From NCBI GenBank assembly GCA_964034945.1, contig OZ035963.1, positions 48,315,032 through 48,379,031 of the forward strand: DNA of 64,000 bases. The letters run 5' to 3'. Below are positions 35,646 to 47,651 of the stretch, one piece after another. Numbering within the stretch: position 1 is the stretch's first letter; every line of letters starts with the position of its first letter. This DNA is from Chrysopilus asiliformis. Taxonomy: Eukaryota; Arthropoda; Insecta; Diptera; Rhagionidae. Below the pieces are notes generated by a model. That model had not been told where the DNA came from. It searched no databases and saw only the letters and a list, made by a program, of their open reading frames with translations. Position numbers and translations under genes: made by a program.

Positions 35646-36738
35646 CAACTTTCCAACACTCTTCGGACGACCGTCCGCTTACTCGATTCAACATTTACTT
35701 TTTTCTTTCATCGGCGCGCGTCATTCGTCCGAACCGAGAAAAAAAAGGAACAAACTTGCAACTCGCAGCCGAAAGTAAATCACAAGCACGAAAAGATCTT
35801 CGTTCGACTTCTCGAATGTTCTATCAGGAGACAAAGGCCATTGTTTTATTCACTGCCTGTTAGACAAATTTACCGTATGATCTCGATCATTCGATTTCAT
35901 TGTCCTTTTATTTTGCTTTCTCTAAAGCGAATCGTTGGTTGGTTGTCAGGCGGTTAAACCAGGGATTCTCAACCTTGATTTTGGTTTAAAAAAATTTAGG
36001 AAAATTAAAATAATAATAAAAAATAATGCTTTACGTTTCTTGGCGTGCGTTCGTAATCGTAATCGTAATCGCAATCGCAATCGTAACCGCAGTTGTTAGT
36101 CTGATTTGGGCTTAAGAAAGCTTATTAATACAGAGAAGTACTCAGGAGCAGTCACATGAGGCTGTTCCTAAAGCACACCAAGCTAATTCTAGGCTTTTCG
36201 GATATCCCCTCCCTCTTCCTCTACACCCCTAATAGTAAACTACTGAAAAGTACTCCGCAGTACTTCTAAGTGGCAGAAAATCCACTTGATACTCAGGAGT
36301 TCTATTAAAAGAACTTAGGAAGACGCGGGAATACTTATAAGTATTTGCACATAATATGGAGTTAGATCGCAGCTATTAAAATTAAGCACTGATTATGCCA
36401 ACAAAAAATACAAAATGGTAAATGTCCCATGAAGACACAATTTTTCAAGACTTTTTGATGTCCTACTGGATAGTGTTTTAAAAATAATTAATTCCACGCG
36501 TGATTTTAATGGCAGAACATTGAAATGAATTAAATAATTGTCTGGTCGAGGTATTGGGTTATTTTTTGTCTTTTCAAAAAAATAGCAGGTGGTTTTAAAT
36601 ATTTTTTTTAGCTTTCTCTAACGGTGGCATGTTTAATAACGCACTGCACAGTAAAAATATAAACATTTTTAGAAAAAAATCTCTTATGGTACCTTCCAAA
36701 AGTGACTGAGGTTTATCGTACTTCGCTATACCTCTTAA

Positions 36739-36945
36739 CCCTTAGCGGCACAGAAAAATAACAAATAGTTTTACCCGTGCGGCATACGAAAAAAAAAATT
36801 TTATTTTGATTTTTTTAGTGGGGCCATTTCATAGTTTCATGTGGCAATGGAAGACGATTTAATCGGTGGTACAATTTTGGTACCACCGTGCAGCGTGTAT
36901 TACGAAAAAGGTGGTACATCGCGTATACCCCCAAGCTTTTAAGGG
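36739..36945. mobile_element. TTAA-flanked MITE, family 3, copy 1
   Basis: TTAA at 36735-36738 and 36946-36949; ends CCCTTAGCGGCACAG and, from the right, CCCTTAAAAGCTTGG. The interior includes ggtaccaccg and ggtggtacatcgcg. A copy in the opposite orientation lies 2.4 kb on at 39366-39569. Confidence 0.65.
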
Positions 36946-36949
36946 TTAA

Positions 36950-38176
36950 GTCTTAATTTGTTAAAATTTAGATGTAGAAAAACATTTTCTTACCGAAAGT
37001 TTCTATCAAAGCATAAAAATTACTGAATTTACATGAAACTAAAAATATATTTTTCAATATTTTCAATTAACAACGAAAAAAGGATTTTTAATTTCTTTAT
37101 ATAGCAATAATTCCGGTGGATGTTGTTGTTTTTTTCTTTCATACCCATCAACTGGGAATATTGTGTTGTTCATCGAAGCAATAAAAAGTTCAAACGCTCT
37201 CGTCTCGGCGAACTAATTTCGTTCTTTTCGTGAACTCTGGAGTAGACACCTTGCTCCTCGTAGAGTATGCTGCCCGAATAGAACATCAGGATGGCAACAC
37301 TACCGCCGTCCTAGATTTTCAGGATGATCGCAGCGATGAGGCCATCAACCCGTCTTTCTCTAGAAGAGCCCTAAGCGACTTTATTGACTCGGGGTATGGA
37401 GTTGGAGTGTGGAAGGATGCAACGTGAGAAGGAGCCAACAAATAAGTTGACTGACTCAAATATTCTCATAGATGGATGGATATCATCCAAATTTCTAGAT
37501 GGATAAATAAATGGACGTATGGATTGCTTGATGATGAAATGAACGAACGCGCTCCATCTTCGCGTATATACTCCAGTTCGTATCAAATTTCTGTCGGTCT
37601 AAAGTCCTTTTTTCCAATTCAAAACTTGCTCATATATAGCAGATCTCAAACTCTCCTAGAAAATGATTAGCATTTGAGTGCTAAGCGAGATGCAAGGATT
37701 TGTACCTCTTATCCTTGGACCCAGAAAATATGAACAGCAACGGAAAAAAGAAACTGGGCAAAAGGAGAAAATGTTGTTCGGATTTTTCATGTTTTCATTT
37801 TTCCACATCATATGCTGGAAGGAAAAACTCTTCCTATTGTGATATATTTTGATATGTGTGCATGTGTGCACCTCAAAGAGGGCGATCCAATGTTAGAATA
37901 TTGAAAAATGAAAAGTATGAGAAATCATGTCAAAAATTCTAATTGGCATACCATTGGCTTCCCAACCGAAATTCTACTCAAGTAGACGCCATTGCTGCTT
38001 TTAATGCCTTTCAAATATGAGAAGTTTTCTCCATCAATTCTGCATTTTAATATTTTGTTTTTCTATGTAGGTGAAGAACGATTCCGATGATTTGATATGA
38101 AGAAAGAATTTTGCTTAAAAAGTTTATTTTTCAAGTCGTATTTTTATTATTGTTTTATAAGCTTTTATTTAGTTCC
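36950..38176. other. No feature recognised
   Basis: Mixed composition; frames of up to 71 codons, none supported. Confidence 0.55.
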
Positions 38177-38383
38177 ACTTGTCTCTCTCTCTCTTTCTCT
38201 CTCTCTCTTTCTCTCTCTCTCTTTCTCTCTCTCTCTTTCTCTCTCTCTCTTTCTCTCTCTCTCTTTCTCTCTCTCTCTTTCTCTCTCTCTCTTTCTCTCT
38301 CTCTCTTTCTCTCTCTCTCTTTCTCTCTCTCTCTTTCTCTCTCTCTCTCTCCCTCTCTCTCTCTCCCTCTCTCTCTCTCTGGA
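38177..38383. repeat. CT-rich microsatellite joined to a LINE 3' end
   Basis: About 200 bases of (CT)n with TTT interruptions every 14-16 bases. On the minus strand it directly follows the stop codon of the LINE remnant at 38384-38545, which points to growth of the element's own tail. It explains the false Ser-Leu and Arg-Glu open frames here. Confidence 0.9.
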
Positions 38384-38545
38384 CACTACAACCGGTTTCC
38401 GGTCTTGGCCTGCAGCAGTGTCTCTCGCCAGAGGTCCCGGTCACGTGCCGATATCCTCCAGTTTTGTATCCCAATTCTCTTCGTGTCCTGGTCAACGCCG
38501 TCTTGCCATCTGAGGTTGGGTCTTCTCCACTTGTCAGTGAGGTTT
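38384..38545 (-). pseudogene. C-terminal end of a LINE ORF2 (probable RTE type)
   Basis: On the minus strand this reads RPNLRWQDGVDQD...RIGIQNWRISARDRDLWRETLLQAKTGNRL and a TAG. R-P-x-x-R-W-x-D-x-V, N-W-R and A-x-D-R-x-x-W-R are the known signature of the C-terminus of LINE reverse-transcriptase proteins. The stop is followed within about 8 bases by a (GA)n tail, as in RTE elements with very short 3' UTRs. Strongly 5'-truncated. Confidence 0.65.
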
Positions 38546-38850
38546 GCGCCTCAAACAAAACAAAATTTGAACAAAATTTTAATTTTGTTACCTAATTTTG
38601 ATCCACGATCTGATTAATTTGAAATTTGCCACATTTTCGTAAATCCGATGACAATACAATAATTTGTATGTTTCAATACACAAAAATACAAAATCTTTTT
38701 TGTCAGGTGTCGTATTGTCCAAACTAGTTATACCAAATACCCATCGTATGTGATGTTTAATGAAAGAACTTGGAAAAATAGTCATAAAACCGTGTTTCGT
38801 ACACGGGAAAGAACAAAATTGAGCTATAGTCTTGAAATTTCACATGTTAA

Positions 38851-38851
<1 letters not shown>

Positions 38852-38889
<38 letters not shown>

Positions 38890-39046
38890 TCTATCTCTCT
38901 ATCTCTTTTTCTCTCTCTCTCTTTCTCTCTTTCCCTCTTTCTCTCTTTTTCTCTTCCTCTCTTTCTTTCTCTCTTTCTCTCTCTCTCTTTCTCTCTTTCT
39001 CTCTTTCTCTCTTTCTCTCTTTCTCTCTTTCTCTCTCTCTCTCTGT
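38852..39046. repeat. Second CT-rich microsatellite joined to a LINE 3' end
   Basis: About 195 bases of (CT)n with TTTC interruptions, adjoining the LINE remnant at 39047-39140 in the same arrangement as 38177-38383. Confidence 0.9.
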
Positions 39047-39140
39047 TTGCCTCTCGGCGCTACAACCGGTTGTCGGTGTTGGTCTGCCGCAATGTGCCTC
39101 ACCAGAGGTCACAGTCGCACGCCGATGTCCTCCACTTTCC
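39047..39140 (-). pseudogene. Short decayed LINE 3' end, copy 2
   Basis: The minus strand reads RTSACDCDLW-stop-GTLRQTNTDNRL-stop, recognisably the last 25 or so residues of the LINE ORF at 38384-38545 with an in-frame stop. The (GA)n tract follows the terminal stop. Confidence 0.6.
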
Positions 39141-39365
39141 TCCACAACATTTTCACTTTTTATTTATAGGAATTGTTTGTGCTTTGTAAGTTTTCAAATG
39201 TTTCTATCGACAAACAAATTATTTCAATAGAACTGCATTTGCTTTTCGCTTACGGCAGACATTAAACATTTATCACAGGTTTCAAACAAACCTTCGGCTT
39301 CGACCAAAGGTTAAGAAATGCGCTGAAGTTCGGCTTTGGCAAAAACTGAACATTTTCTTCTTTAA

Positions 39366-39569
39366 CCCTTAAAGGCTTGGTGGTACACGCGATGTACCAC
39401 CTTTTTTGTAACAAATACTGCACGGTGGTATCAAAATTGTACCACCAATTAAACCGTCTTTCATTGCCGTATGATACTTTAAAATGGTACCACTAAAAAA
39501 TCAAAAAAAAAAAATTTTTTTCGAGTCCCGCAAGGGTGAAAATATTTGCTATTTTTCTGTGCCTCTAAT
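39366..39569. mobile_element. TTAA-flanked MITE, family 3, copy 2 (inverted)
   Basis: TTAA at 39362-39365 and near 39570-39573. Begins CCCTTAAAGGCTTGGTGGTA and ends tttttctgtgcctctaat; relative to 36739-36945 it is reversed. Shared internal phrases include acatcgcg/cgatgtaccacc and aattgtaccacc. The last bases of one end are degraded. Confidence 0.6.
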
Positions 39570-39804
39570 TTAAATAATTATTTTTACCACTAATTATCGA
39601 ATAGTAATTAATTCGGATTAGTATTTAGTAGGACGCAAAAGTTGATTCAATCTCTCGAGATTTCGGATTTTCGAAATTTCGGATTATCGAGATAACACAC
39701 TATTTTATCTTACTTTTATTTCTGATCCATCACACACAAAACTTTTTTTTTCTTTTAGTACGATTTAGTAAGAGCTTTTTTTAAACAAAAAATAAAAGTA
39801 TGTA

Positions 39805-39906
39805 CAGTATGGTCTCAATAATCTGGACACTCGATAATGTGGACATTACAGCTGTGTTGTGGACAGTAACTGTTCTTTAATTGTCCCGATTATCGAGTCC
39901 ATACTG
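39805..39906. mobile_element. 102-bp pogo-type MITE
   Basis: CAGTATGGTCTCAATAATCT and, from the right, CAGTATGGACTCGATAATCG are inverted with TA borders (39803-39804, 39907-39908). CAGTA...GATAAT ends with a TA duplication are usual for pogo/Tigger-derived MITEs. Confidence 0.7.
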
Positions 39907-39909
39907 TAA

Positions 39910-41936
39910 ATAGGTACTTCATTTTCCAAGTTTTCAAAAAAATAAAACAGTTTTTTTTCTTTCAAAAAATCAATAAAAATCGGTCAAGAACAAAATGTTC
40001 TCCACATCATGCCCTTTATCATAAAATTACTCATAGTTTCCATTCTAGAACTTCCGTTTTGGACCTGCAGTATTCAGATATACTCAATTTCCGTTTAAAG
40101 ATATCATTCCGTTTTTATCAAAGCATAATTTCATGTCCATATAACAGATTTTCTTTAAATTTCATCGCTTAATGAATTTCATTTGACGCGTTTTGTATGC
40201 ACTCTTATCGAATATGATTTCAACCACAATATCACAAAACTACAAAATAAATATACACTGCATGGTTATTGGACTTTTAACTTGTTATCCATTGAAAGAA
40301 GCAAAAAAAAAACTCACTCCCTTCGGAAAAAATCACATGTCTCGCGTCTATCATACGACAATATAACAATAAAATAGTCGAATGAAACCGGAAAATATCC
40401 CAAAGGCCGGATGTTGTATGATTTCTGTTAAAGATTGAAAATGAACCAAAAATACTTATTTATTAAAAAAAAAAAGTACAAAACATGCCTGCGGGTGGAT
40501 ACAATTATGTCCAACTGTATAGAAATATCACAACATGATAAATAAGAATTTCCAAAAATTCATTGAAAAAATATAAGAAAAAAAAAGCCAAATTGAATGC
40601 AAAACCAAACAAAATGTCGATATGACGATGATTTGATAAAAGCCAACAGAAGAAAACTCTCCTCATTTCAAGTCAATATGTCGAGCAGTGATAAAAATTG
40701 TTGAAATATCTTCTGCGGTTTCTGAAATCGCCATTCATTTTATTAATATATGATTAGTTTTTTTTTCTTTCTTGGTTTTTCGAAACTTAATGAAATTAAA
40801 ATTTATCAATTTTATACTTCCGCTTCACCAGAGAATATTATTTAGTCATGAGTATCAGTGTGTATAAAACAAATCCCTTATTTCAACACACAAAAAAAAA
40901 CAATCGTTATAACGAAATGTTTGACGTTTCTTTTTTGGTTTTCTTTCGAGTAATTGTTGGTAAAGAGAAATAAATTCACATGAAATATTATTTTGCAGCT
41001 AAACCGAATGAGAAAAGGGTTGAAAATCGCCCTATCAAAATTTTAAATCTTCACCCAGGGAGCGAATGGAAACGCCAAACTTTCGCTAAGACAAATATTT
41101 GGCGGTTTGCATGTCTTTAAAATGTAATTTTTCGGGGATATTACCTTTTTTCCATCCCGTATTCGGCTATAGAGGGGGGTTGGTTTCGAATTTTGTGTTT
41201 TACGTACGCAAGCATACGTGGTAATAAATTTTCGGCACAATTGCCCACTCAAATATCCATGTAGACCGTTGTCTTTTTTCGAGAACACATTTTCGGTAAG
41301 TATAAAAGGGGCCAAAGTTTCGGTTTATGTTTTTTCTTCTGTTCTGACCTCGGACAGGGTGGCGAAAACTTTTGGCAGAGATTCTTAGACTGGGGGTTTG
41401 TCTGTCTGGTCGTGAAATGCTTAAAAAATTTGCACTGAATTTTGTGTATTTTGCAATGTAATGAGAATTGTAAGTACCCGCGGTTAACCGTGACTGTGAA
41501 AAAAAGGGTTTCGACAATTTCCTTTGATTTATTGATCAAATTTATACATTTTTGCTTGCCATAGTTGGTTTTTAACTACCAAAAAATTGGTGATGGGAAC
41601 ACATTTTGTAAACTCGTCCCGTTTACTTAAATGTGATAACATCAGAATACTGTCTATCGCCCGTCGAGGGTGAAATTCTATTGGAACTTACAACTGGTAC
41701 TGTTTAACACGGTGTGGTACATTAAAAATTACCCATTACACTTACTTACACTGTTGCTAATTTTGTTGTGTCGAAAAAATCGGCGATTTTATCGGGCTTC
41801 ATATTTTCTAAATACTAGAATTGAAGATTTGGAGGGCAGCCTAAGGGTAGTGCCAAAAATTAAAATTTTAAGGAAAGAAAAACTGCGCTAATAGAACTTC
41901 TGTGTCATATTGCAACTCTTGTAAAAGTTGTTTTTT
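39910..41936. other. No feature recognised
   Basis: AT-rich; overlapping minus-strand frames at 41043-41539 (90-105 codons) have no family likeness. Confidence 0.55.
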
Positions 41937-42117
41937 GCTACGTCCACACTCTTGGCAAATGTGGGCGAATCAATGTTTGGCGATTTGGCAGATCTTGGCC
42001 AATTGAACTTATTTAGGAAAGGGAATACCACAAGCCAAGCGTAGCGCAACTTAAGTGATTCACAGCATATCAAAGCAAGCAAAAGCATTGGTATTTGCCA
42101 AGAGTTTGAATGTAGCA
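41937..42117. mobile_element. MITE with GCTACGTCCACACTC ends
   Basis: GCTACGTCCACACTCTTGGC plus AAAT is matched inverted at the right by GCTACATTCAAACTCTTGGC plus AAAT. 181 bases, no coding content. Superfamily not determined. Confidence 0.65.
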
Positions 42118-42277
42118 TTATGATAAGATATTGCCCGAAAAATTTGAGGAAAAGGATAATCACTTTAACCTTACAGGAACTTGTCTTATTCTTACAGGGA
42201 TGAAGTAGTGAAAATATTGTATTGTCATCGGACTTACGTGTGTATGCAAAATTTCAAGTCAATCGGATGAGTGGAAG

Positions 42278-42440
42278 TTGGTCAAAATTGGATTGGAAGA
42301 TTTGAATCTGACAAACAGACACACAAACAATTACGTCAAAATCTATTACGTCGATGAAATTTTTGAAGACGAAAATTTGACAGGAGTGCAAATGTCCAAA
42401 ACGGAGTGCAAAACGGCCAAAATGTGTAGTGAAATAATCA
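42278..42440 (+). other. Unique lead-in of an open frame entering the 72-bp array
   Basis: A frame of about 55 codons from ATG at 42278 precedes the tandem array and continues into it without a stop. The lead-in (MVKIGLEDLNLTNRHTNNYVK...) has no family likeness I know. The bases just before it (aaaatttcaagtcaatcgga) resemble the ends of dispersed repeats, which argues that it is not a gene. Confidence 0.25.
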
Positions 42441-42444
42441 TTTT

Positions 42445-43690
42445 TCCTACTCAGAGCAAGCCTCTAAAAATTCGAGAAAAATATTTCCCGGATAGAAAAG
42501 GTCTTGGAAATATTTTTCCTACTCAGAGCAAGCCTTTAGAAATTCGAGAAAAATATTTCCCGGATAGAAAAGGCCTCGGAAATATTTTTCCTACTCAGAG
42601 CAAGCCTCTAAAAATTCGAGAAAAATATTTCCCGGATAGAAAAGGTCTCGGAAATATTTTTCCTACTCAGAGCAAGCCTCTAAAAATTCGAAAAAAATAT
42701 TTCCCGGGTGGAAAAGGTCTGGGAAATATTTTTCCTATTAAGAACAAGCCTCTAAAAATTCGAAAAAAATATTTCCCGGGTGGAAAAGGTCTGGGAAATA
42801 TTTTTCCTATTAAGAACAAGCCTCTAGAAATTCGAGAAAAATATTTCCCGGATAGGAAAGGTCTCGCAAATATTTTTCCTACTAAGAACATGCCTCTAAA
42901 AATTCGAAAAAAATATTTCCCGGGTGGAAAAGGTCTCGGAAATATTTTTCCTATTAAGAACAAGCCTCTAGAAATTCGAGAAAAATATTTCCCGGATAGG
43001 AAAGGTCTCGGAAATATTTTTCCTACTCAGAGCAAGCCTCTAGAAATTCTAGAAAAATATTTCCCGGATAGAAAAGGTCTCGGAAATATTTTTCTTACTC
43101 AGAGCAAGCCTTTAGAAATTCGAAAAAAATATTTCCCGGATAGAAAAGGCCTCGCAAATATTTTTCCTATGAAGAACAAGCCTCTAGAAATTCGAGAAAA
43201 ATATTTCCCGGATAGGAAAGGTCTCGCAAATATTTTTCCTACTAAGAACAAGCCTCTAAAAATTCGAAAAAAATATTTTCCGGGTGGAAAAGATCTCGGA
43301 AATATTTTTCCTATTAAGAACAAGCCTCTAGAAATTCGAGAAAAATATTTCCCGGATAGGAAAGGTCTCGGAAATATTTTTCCTACTTAGAGCAAGCCTC
43401 TAGAAATTCTAGAAAAATATTTCCCGGATAGAAAAGGTCTCGGAAATATTTTTCCTACTCAGAGCAAGCCTTTAGAAATGCGAAAAAAATATTTCCCGGA
43501 TAGAAAAGGCCTCGGAAATATTTTTCCTATGCAGAACAAGCCTCTAGAAATTCGAGAAAAATATTTCCCGGATAGGAAAGGTCTCGCAAATATTTTTGCT
43601 ACTAAGAACAAGCCTCTAAAAATTCGAAAAAAATATTTTCCGGGTGGAAAAGATCTCGGAAATATTTTTCCTGCTAAGAACAAGCCTCTA
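42445..43690 (+). repeat. 72-bp tandem array with open frame (24-residue repeats)
   Basis: About 17 units of 72 bases, encoding on + variants of NIFPTQSKPLKIREKYFP and DRKGLG. Two variant classes alternate: PDRKGL...TQSKPLEIREKYF and PGGKGL...IKNKPLKIRKKYF. The frame is broken once, by TAG at 43388-43390 (CAG in sister units), and continues open to 43750. A 360-base block (43021-43380) is duplicated as 43381-43740, exactly five units on. The minus strand is also open for long stretches. Probably a minisatellite; protein coding is unproven. Confidence 0.85.
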
Positions 43691-44545
43691 AAAACACGAA
43701 AGTTCCCAGAAATTCCCAGAAAACCAGAATTTTCTAAAAGACGTTCGTAAAATTCTTCGTGGAATATTGTCATGCAAATCAATACAAATCGAAAGAAATC
43801 GGAGTGTATTTTGTCAAGTTGTAGGGGATTTCTTTTTTTCGGCAAAGGAAAATCACTTTCCATCCAACAAGTCGATAATTCATACTATTAGTAATAAAAA
43901 ATAAATGATGGCTTCACTTACTACAGGGAAATAATTTCTTCCGTCTAAGAACACACACTAAAAGTAAATTCTTGTAATTCACTCACACACTCGCGAAAAA
44001 AAACTTATCAAATTTCCCGGTAAAAGAAGTGATCGCTTCTTCCGGCGACGCCGCTAACTTTGATGGAAAGATCTACCGGAATTTGAAATGAGAATTTCGT
44101 TGTAAATTCAGCATTTGGATACTTTCCGATAAGATAAAAATAATTGCCGATATTTTTCGCGTTTACTTGAAATATTTTAAGCTAAAAGTTTTATCGATAA
44201 ACCGCACTAATGATTAAAATAATGTTTTTAGACAATGGCGTCGCTGAATAATTTGTACAATGAAGAATCGTCCTTCTCAGACTCACTGGACGTTCTCTCT
44301 CTCAGCCATTCCAACGGTGGGTGGCGAGAATCGCCTCTATGCGGACGCGGTTAGGATCTTTTTGCTGAACATGGTGCGGAGGAGTGTGGCGATGTGATTT
44401 TTTGATTGAAATCTTTCATGGGCGCGAAATTTCAAATGGTTTTTTATTCGCAACAAGTATTTTTGTTTTTATTATGAAAGTTTCCAACTGAAAAGTTCGA
44501 ATGACTGAAAGCGACTCGGCGCGTAAAGTCTTCTGCGGTAGGTTT

Positions 44546-44730
44546 TTAACAACAAGGCGACGAGGAAGACCCAACCTCACATGGCCAGATGGCGTTGACC
44601 AGGACGCGAAGAGAATTGGGATGCAAAACTGGAGGACATCGGCGCGTGACCGGGAGCTCTGGCGAGAGACATTGCGGCAGGCCAAGACCGTAAGCCGGTT
44701 GCAGTGCCGAGATGAGAGTGTGTCTTTAGA
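44546..44730 (+). pseudogene. LINE ORF2 C-terminal remnant, plus strand
   Basis: Reads RRGRPNLTWPDGVDQDAKRI, then GMQNWRTSARDRELWRETLR and QAKTVSRLQC, the same C-terminal block as 38384-38545 but with the stop changed to CAG. The following gatgagagtgtgtc may be a decayed GA tail. Nothing upstream reads as reverse transcriptase, so it is 5'-truncated. Confidence 0.6.
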
Positions 44731-47015
44731 GTTCAACAAGTGTTATTTTTTTTGTCATATTCTCGCGGCGTGTTGTCTTTTCAAAAACTTTTTTCGAATT
44801 AAATAACCTGACAAAATCGCCCCAATACACATTTAAGTAATAACATTTCTTCTACCCCGTAAATCTGTGGAGAAAAATTTATTTCTAATCGAGACACGCT
44901 TCGACAAAAGCAACCCCAAAGAAAATTATAATCATAGAAAAATGAGTTTTTCAAACTTGAAATACAAGTGGCAAGGCCAAGCCAAGTTCTTAAAAATTGT
45001 AAAAATTCGCATTTGTTGAATTCCATAATTCGTAAAAAAAATTTAACAACATTCCGTCGGATATAGAACTGTTGGCCCACCCATCAAGATATCTTTCACT
45101 TGGACAGTAAATAAACCGAAAAATAATTAGCCATCGAGTATTGCGTTTTACAGACTTCTTAACCTCTGCATGTCTAAAGATCTATTGCCACGACTTGAGT
45201 TGATCTTGGGGAATTGATAACCGTCTGATTTGTAAAATGTCTCCTATGCCATTGATCTTGAACTATTGCGTGTGTCGTCTTGGTGTCTTTTTAAACATCG
45301 TCTATCCATACGCACGACTAAGAATAATTCCAGCAGCAAGTTTCCGTATCTTATAGTGCCACTTTCTTACAGATAGCCATATAGCCCTTTTCATAAAAAA
45401 AAATGATGAAAAGATGAGAAAACGTATAAGACGTTTATTTGAAGAAATAAAAAAAAATAAGTCAATCCTTCGACCCTCATTACGTTAATCCAATGAACAG
45501 CATACAGTACTCATTTATTAAATCCAACACATGTGCCTCATCGGGGGTTTCTTTTTAATTTTATTTTTAATTTTATTTTAAATTTGAAATTCACGAAAGA
45601 CAGCAGACTTTTGCGTTCAGTACACTTTCAATGATTTAGTCTTCTAACCTCATCAAGTGTGCTCCATTCCAATATGTGAATATGTCAAAACAGACAAACA
45701 TAGCCAAACCAAAATATGTATCAAACTAGACTTCTGTAATGACAACAACCGAATATAAAAAAAAAATTAGCAATTTCAGTGTTACTGATCATTAGCGGAT
45801 TTCTAAGAAAAATTATATAGACAGGCACTGATGGTAGTACGCTATTCGCAGGGTAATTTTTCCAACCCATCCAACTGCATTTCATTTTCGTCTTTCATTT
45901 TCCTTCAAGTTCAATTCTAAGGTTAACCCCTTAAGGCCGATGCTGTCCAAATGAAACTCATGGAATCGCTATAGTCGCATCAAAAGAGGCGCGCGTACGC
46001 ATCACCAGAATGCAGTGTCGCGACACGCTAATCACCATTAACTTTATGGTCCTTATTAATATTTCTCTTAGTTTTTCTTCGATATTATGGCTTCGTTTTT
46101 TTTTTTCTTGTTTAAAAAAAAAAAGTTATTTCGGTTTTTTGTTGCTGTTTTTGTTGGATCCTCAATAAAAATAGATGGGGACCTTCGAAACGAACCGATT
46201 TGAACTGAACGCTATATAAAGTGGAAAATATCAAACCATACTCGTAAATACGTATCTGTATCTATAGATATACATAAATTATTGACACAGAAGATCGTTC
46301 CGATACGTTTGTGATGAGACAAATAATTCTTAGTGATCACAAATGTCACATGCACTCATGGTGTTCCCATATGGGACATTTTCAACTATTCTCGCAAGCA
46401 ATTTTGTCGGCATATCGGAAGCTGACGGTAGAAGAGGGTAGGTTTATAAAATAAAATCGAAGACGTTGAAATTTTAAAATTGGTGACGATATTATCATAA
46501 ATGGAAAACCTCACTTCCAAATGAAAAGCGACAGTCCACACGCGGCTGATCATTATAACAAACAAAATCGAAAGAAAATTTTGGTAAGAAAATTAAAAGA
46601 AAAGTTGAAAACTTTCCCATTTTCCATACATCTAAAAATAGTTTCCAATGAGAAGAATATATCAATAGGATCGCCTTGTCCCATAGAATTCTATTTAATT
46701 TCTTTGACTTTTTGCTTGATTTGAAGTGATTCATTGAAGATTTGTGACAAATCCGATATTTTGACTATCGTAGCTAAAATGCATATACCTATATGTGTGC
46801 ATACATTTCTTTTTTTTAATATTATTATAGACTTTATAGTGTACTGTCATTAAATGCGTTCCCCAATGTAGATTTTCCGAAGAATGTCATCAAACGATCA
46901 GTGATCTTGACATCCTGTTACGCAGAAATTTAAATGCACATCATTACGATTTTACGATCGCTTTATTAGGATGTATGATAATTTTCATTTTAAATGAACA
47001 ACCGATGCATGATAT
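44731..47015. other. No firm feature
   Basis: AT-rich. ggttaaccccttaaggccga at 45922 looks like one end of a TTAA-type element, without a matching partner. Confidence 0.5.
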
Positions 47016-47181
47016 TACAGGGTGTTCCAATGGCTTGGACCGATGTTAACAGAAAATAAGACAATGTTATTTGTTAAAATTGTTTGATTTCTTTATTAAA
47101 TCGTGTTATTTGACACATGGCAATTATGTGTAAGATAATATCGCTAAAATGTACCCCAACGCTTTGGTGGCACACCTTCAC

Positions 47182-47631
47182 TCAATGGTCAAAATTCCTG
47201 ATGACATCTCTGCAAAATTGCATCTCGATCCCAGGAATATGCCTTATTATCTTATCCTTCAGCTGTTGAATTGTTGTTGGCTTGTTGGCATAGACCTTAT
47301 CTTGAGATAACCCCAAAGGAATAAGTCCAAAGGCGTCCAAGTGCACGATCGTGGTGGCCAATTGACTTCGCTGTTTCGAGAGGTGATGCAACCTGGCAAC
47401 ATCTCATTCAATAAAGCCATTGTTGCATTGTCTGTGTGGCATGTGGCGCCGTCCTGTTGAAACCTCAAATTATCGACATCCATAGCATCCAATTCAGACC
47501 ATAAAAAGTTGGTTATCATGTCTGACCAAAAAAATCACAAAGTGCGCTAAAGGCATTTTTGTTTGAACGCCCATTTCCGTAATAGGCTTCAATAATTTTA
47601 ACACGTTGTTCGATTGTTAACCTTTCCATGG
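47182..47631 (-). pseudogene. Mariner-like transposase pseudogene
   Basis: From ATG at 47629-47631 the minus strand reads MERLTIEQRVKIIEAYYGNG, the N-terminal helix-turn-helix start typical of this family, up to a stop at 47519. It then jumps straight to ITNFLWSELDAMD and RFQQDGATCHT (second catalytic Asp region) and NWPPRSC..TPLDLFLWGY (third Asp region), then after a frameshift ends with YANKPTTIQQLKDKIIRHI. The middle, including the first catalytic Asp, is deleted. Known full-length relatives are about 340 residues. Confidence 0.8.
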
Positions 47632-47651
47632 TCGAAATTGCCAAAGACTGC

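Larger units (their letters stand above)
34280..36112. mobile_element. TAA-flanked element with hexamer tracts and a nested insert
   Basis: GCCCAATTCGGACTAACGAT at the left and GCCCAAATCAGACTAACAAC inverted from the right are flanked by TAA (34277-34279, 36113-36115), as for PIF/Harbinger. Each tip leads into AATCGT-type hexamer repeats. A stem (tcgaccaatgagatcaaagc, 34334-34400 with its inverse) lies by the left tip. The middle (about 34500-36045) looks like foreign DNA including a TTAA MITE and a minisatellite. Confidence 0.55.

Noticed and set aside
34798..35778. 326-codon open frame
   Set aside because: Starts in the end of a TTAA MITE and runs through a minisatellite; no domain.
35950..35985. 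ccagggattctcaaccttga as a hAT end
   Set aside because: Looks like a hAT tip, but no partner end or 8-bp duplication was found.
38097..38617. Overlapping Ser/Leu and Arg/Glu frames
   Set aside because: Produced by the CT/GA microsatellite next to a LINE end.
42445..43690. Array considered as CRISPR
   Set aside because: Units are contiguous 72-mers without unique spacers, and the genome is eukaryotic.
45922..46045. TTAACCCCTTAAGG as a TTAA MITE
   Set aside because: No matching inverted end next to a second TTAA.
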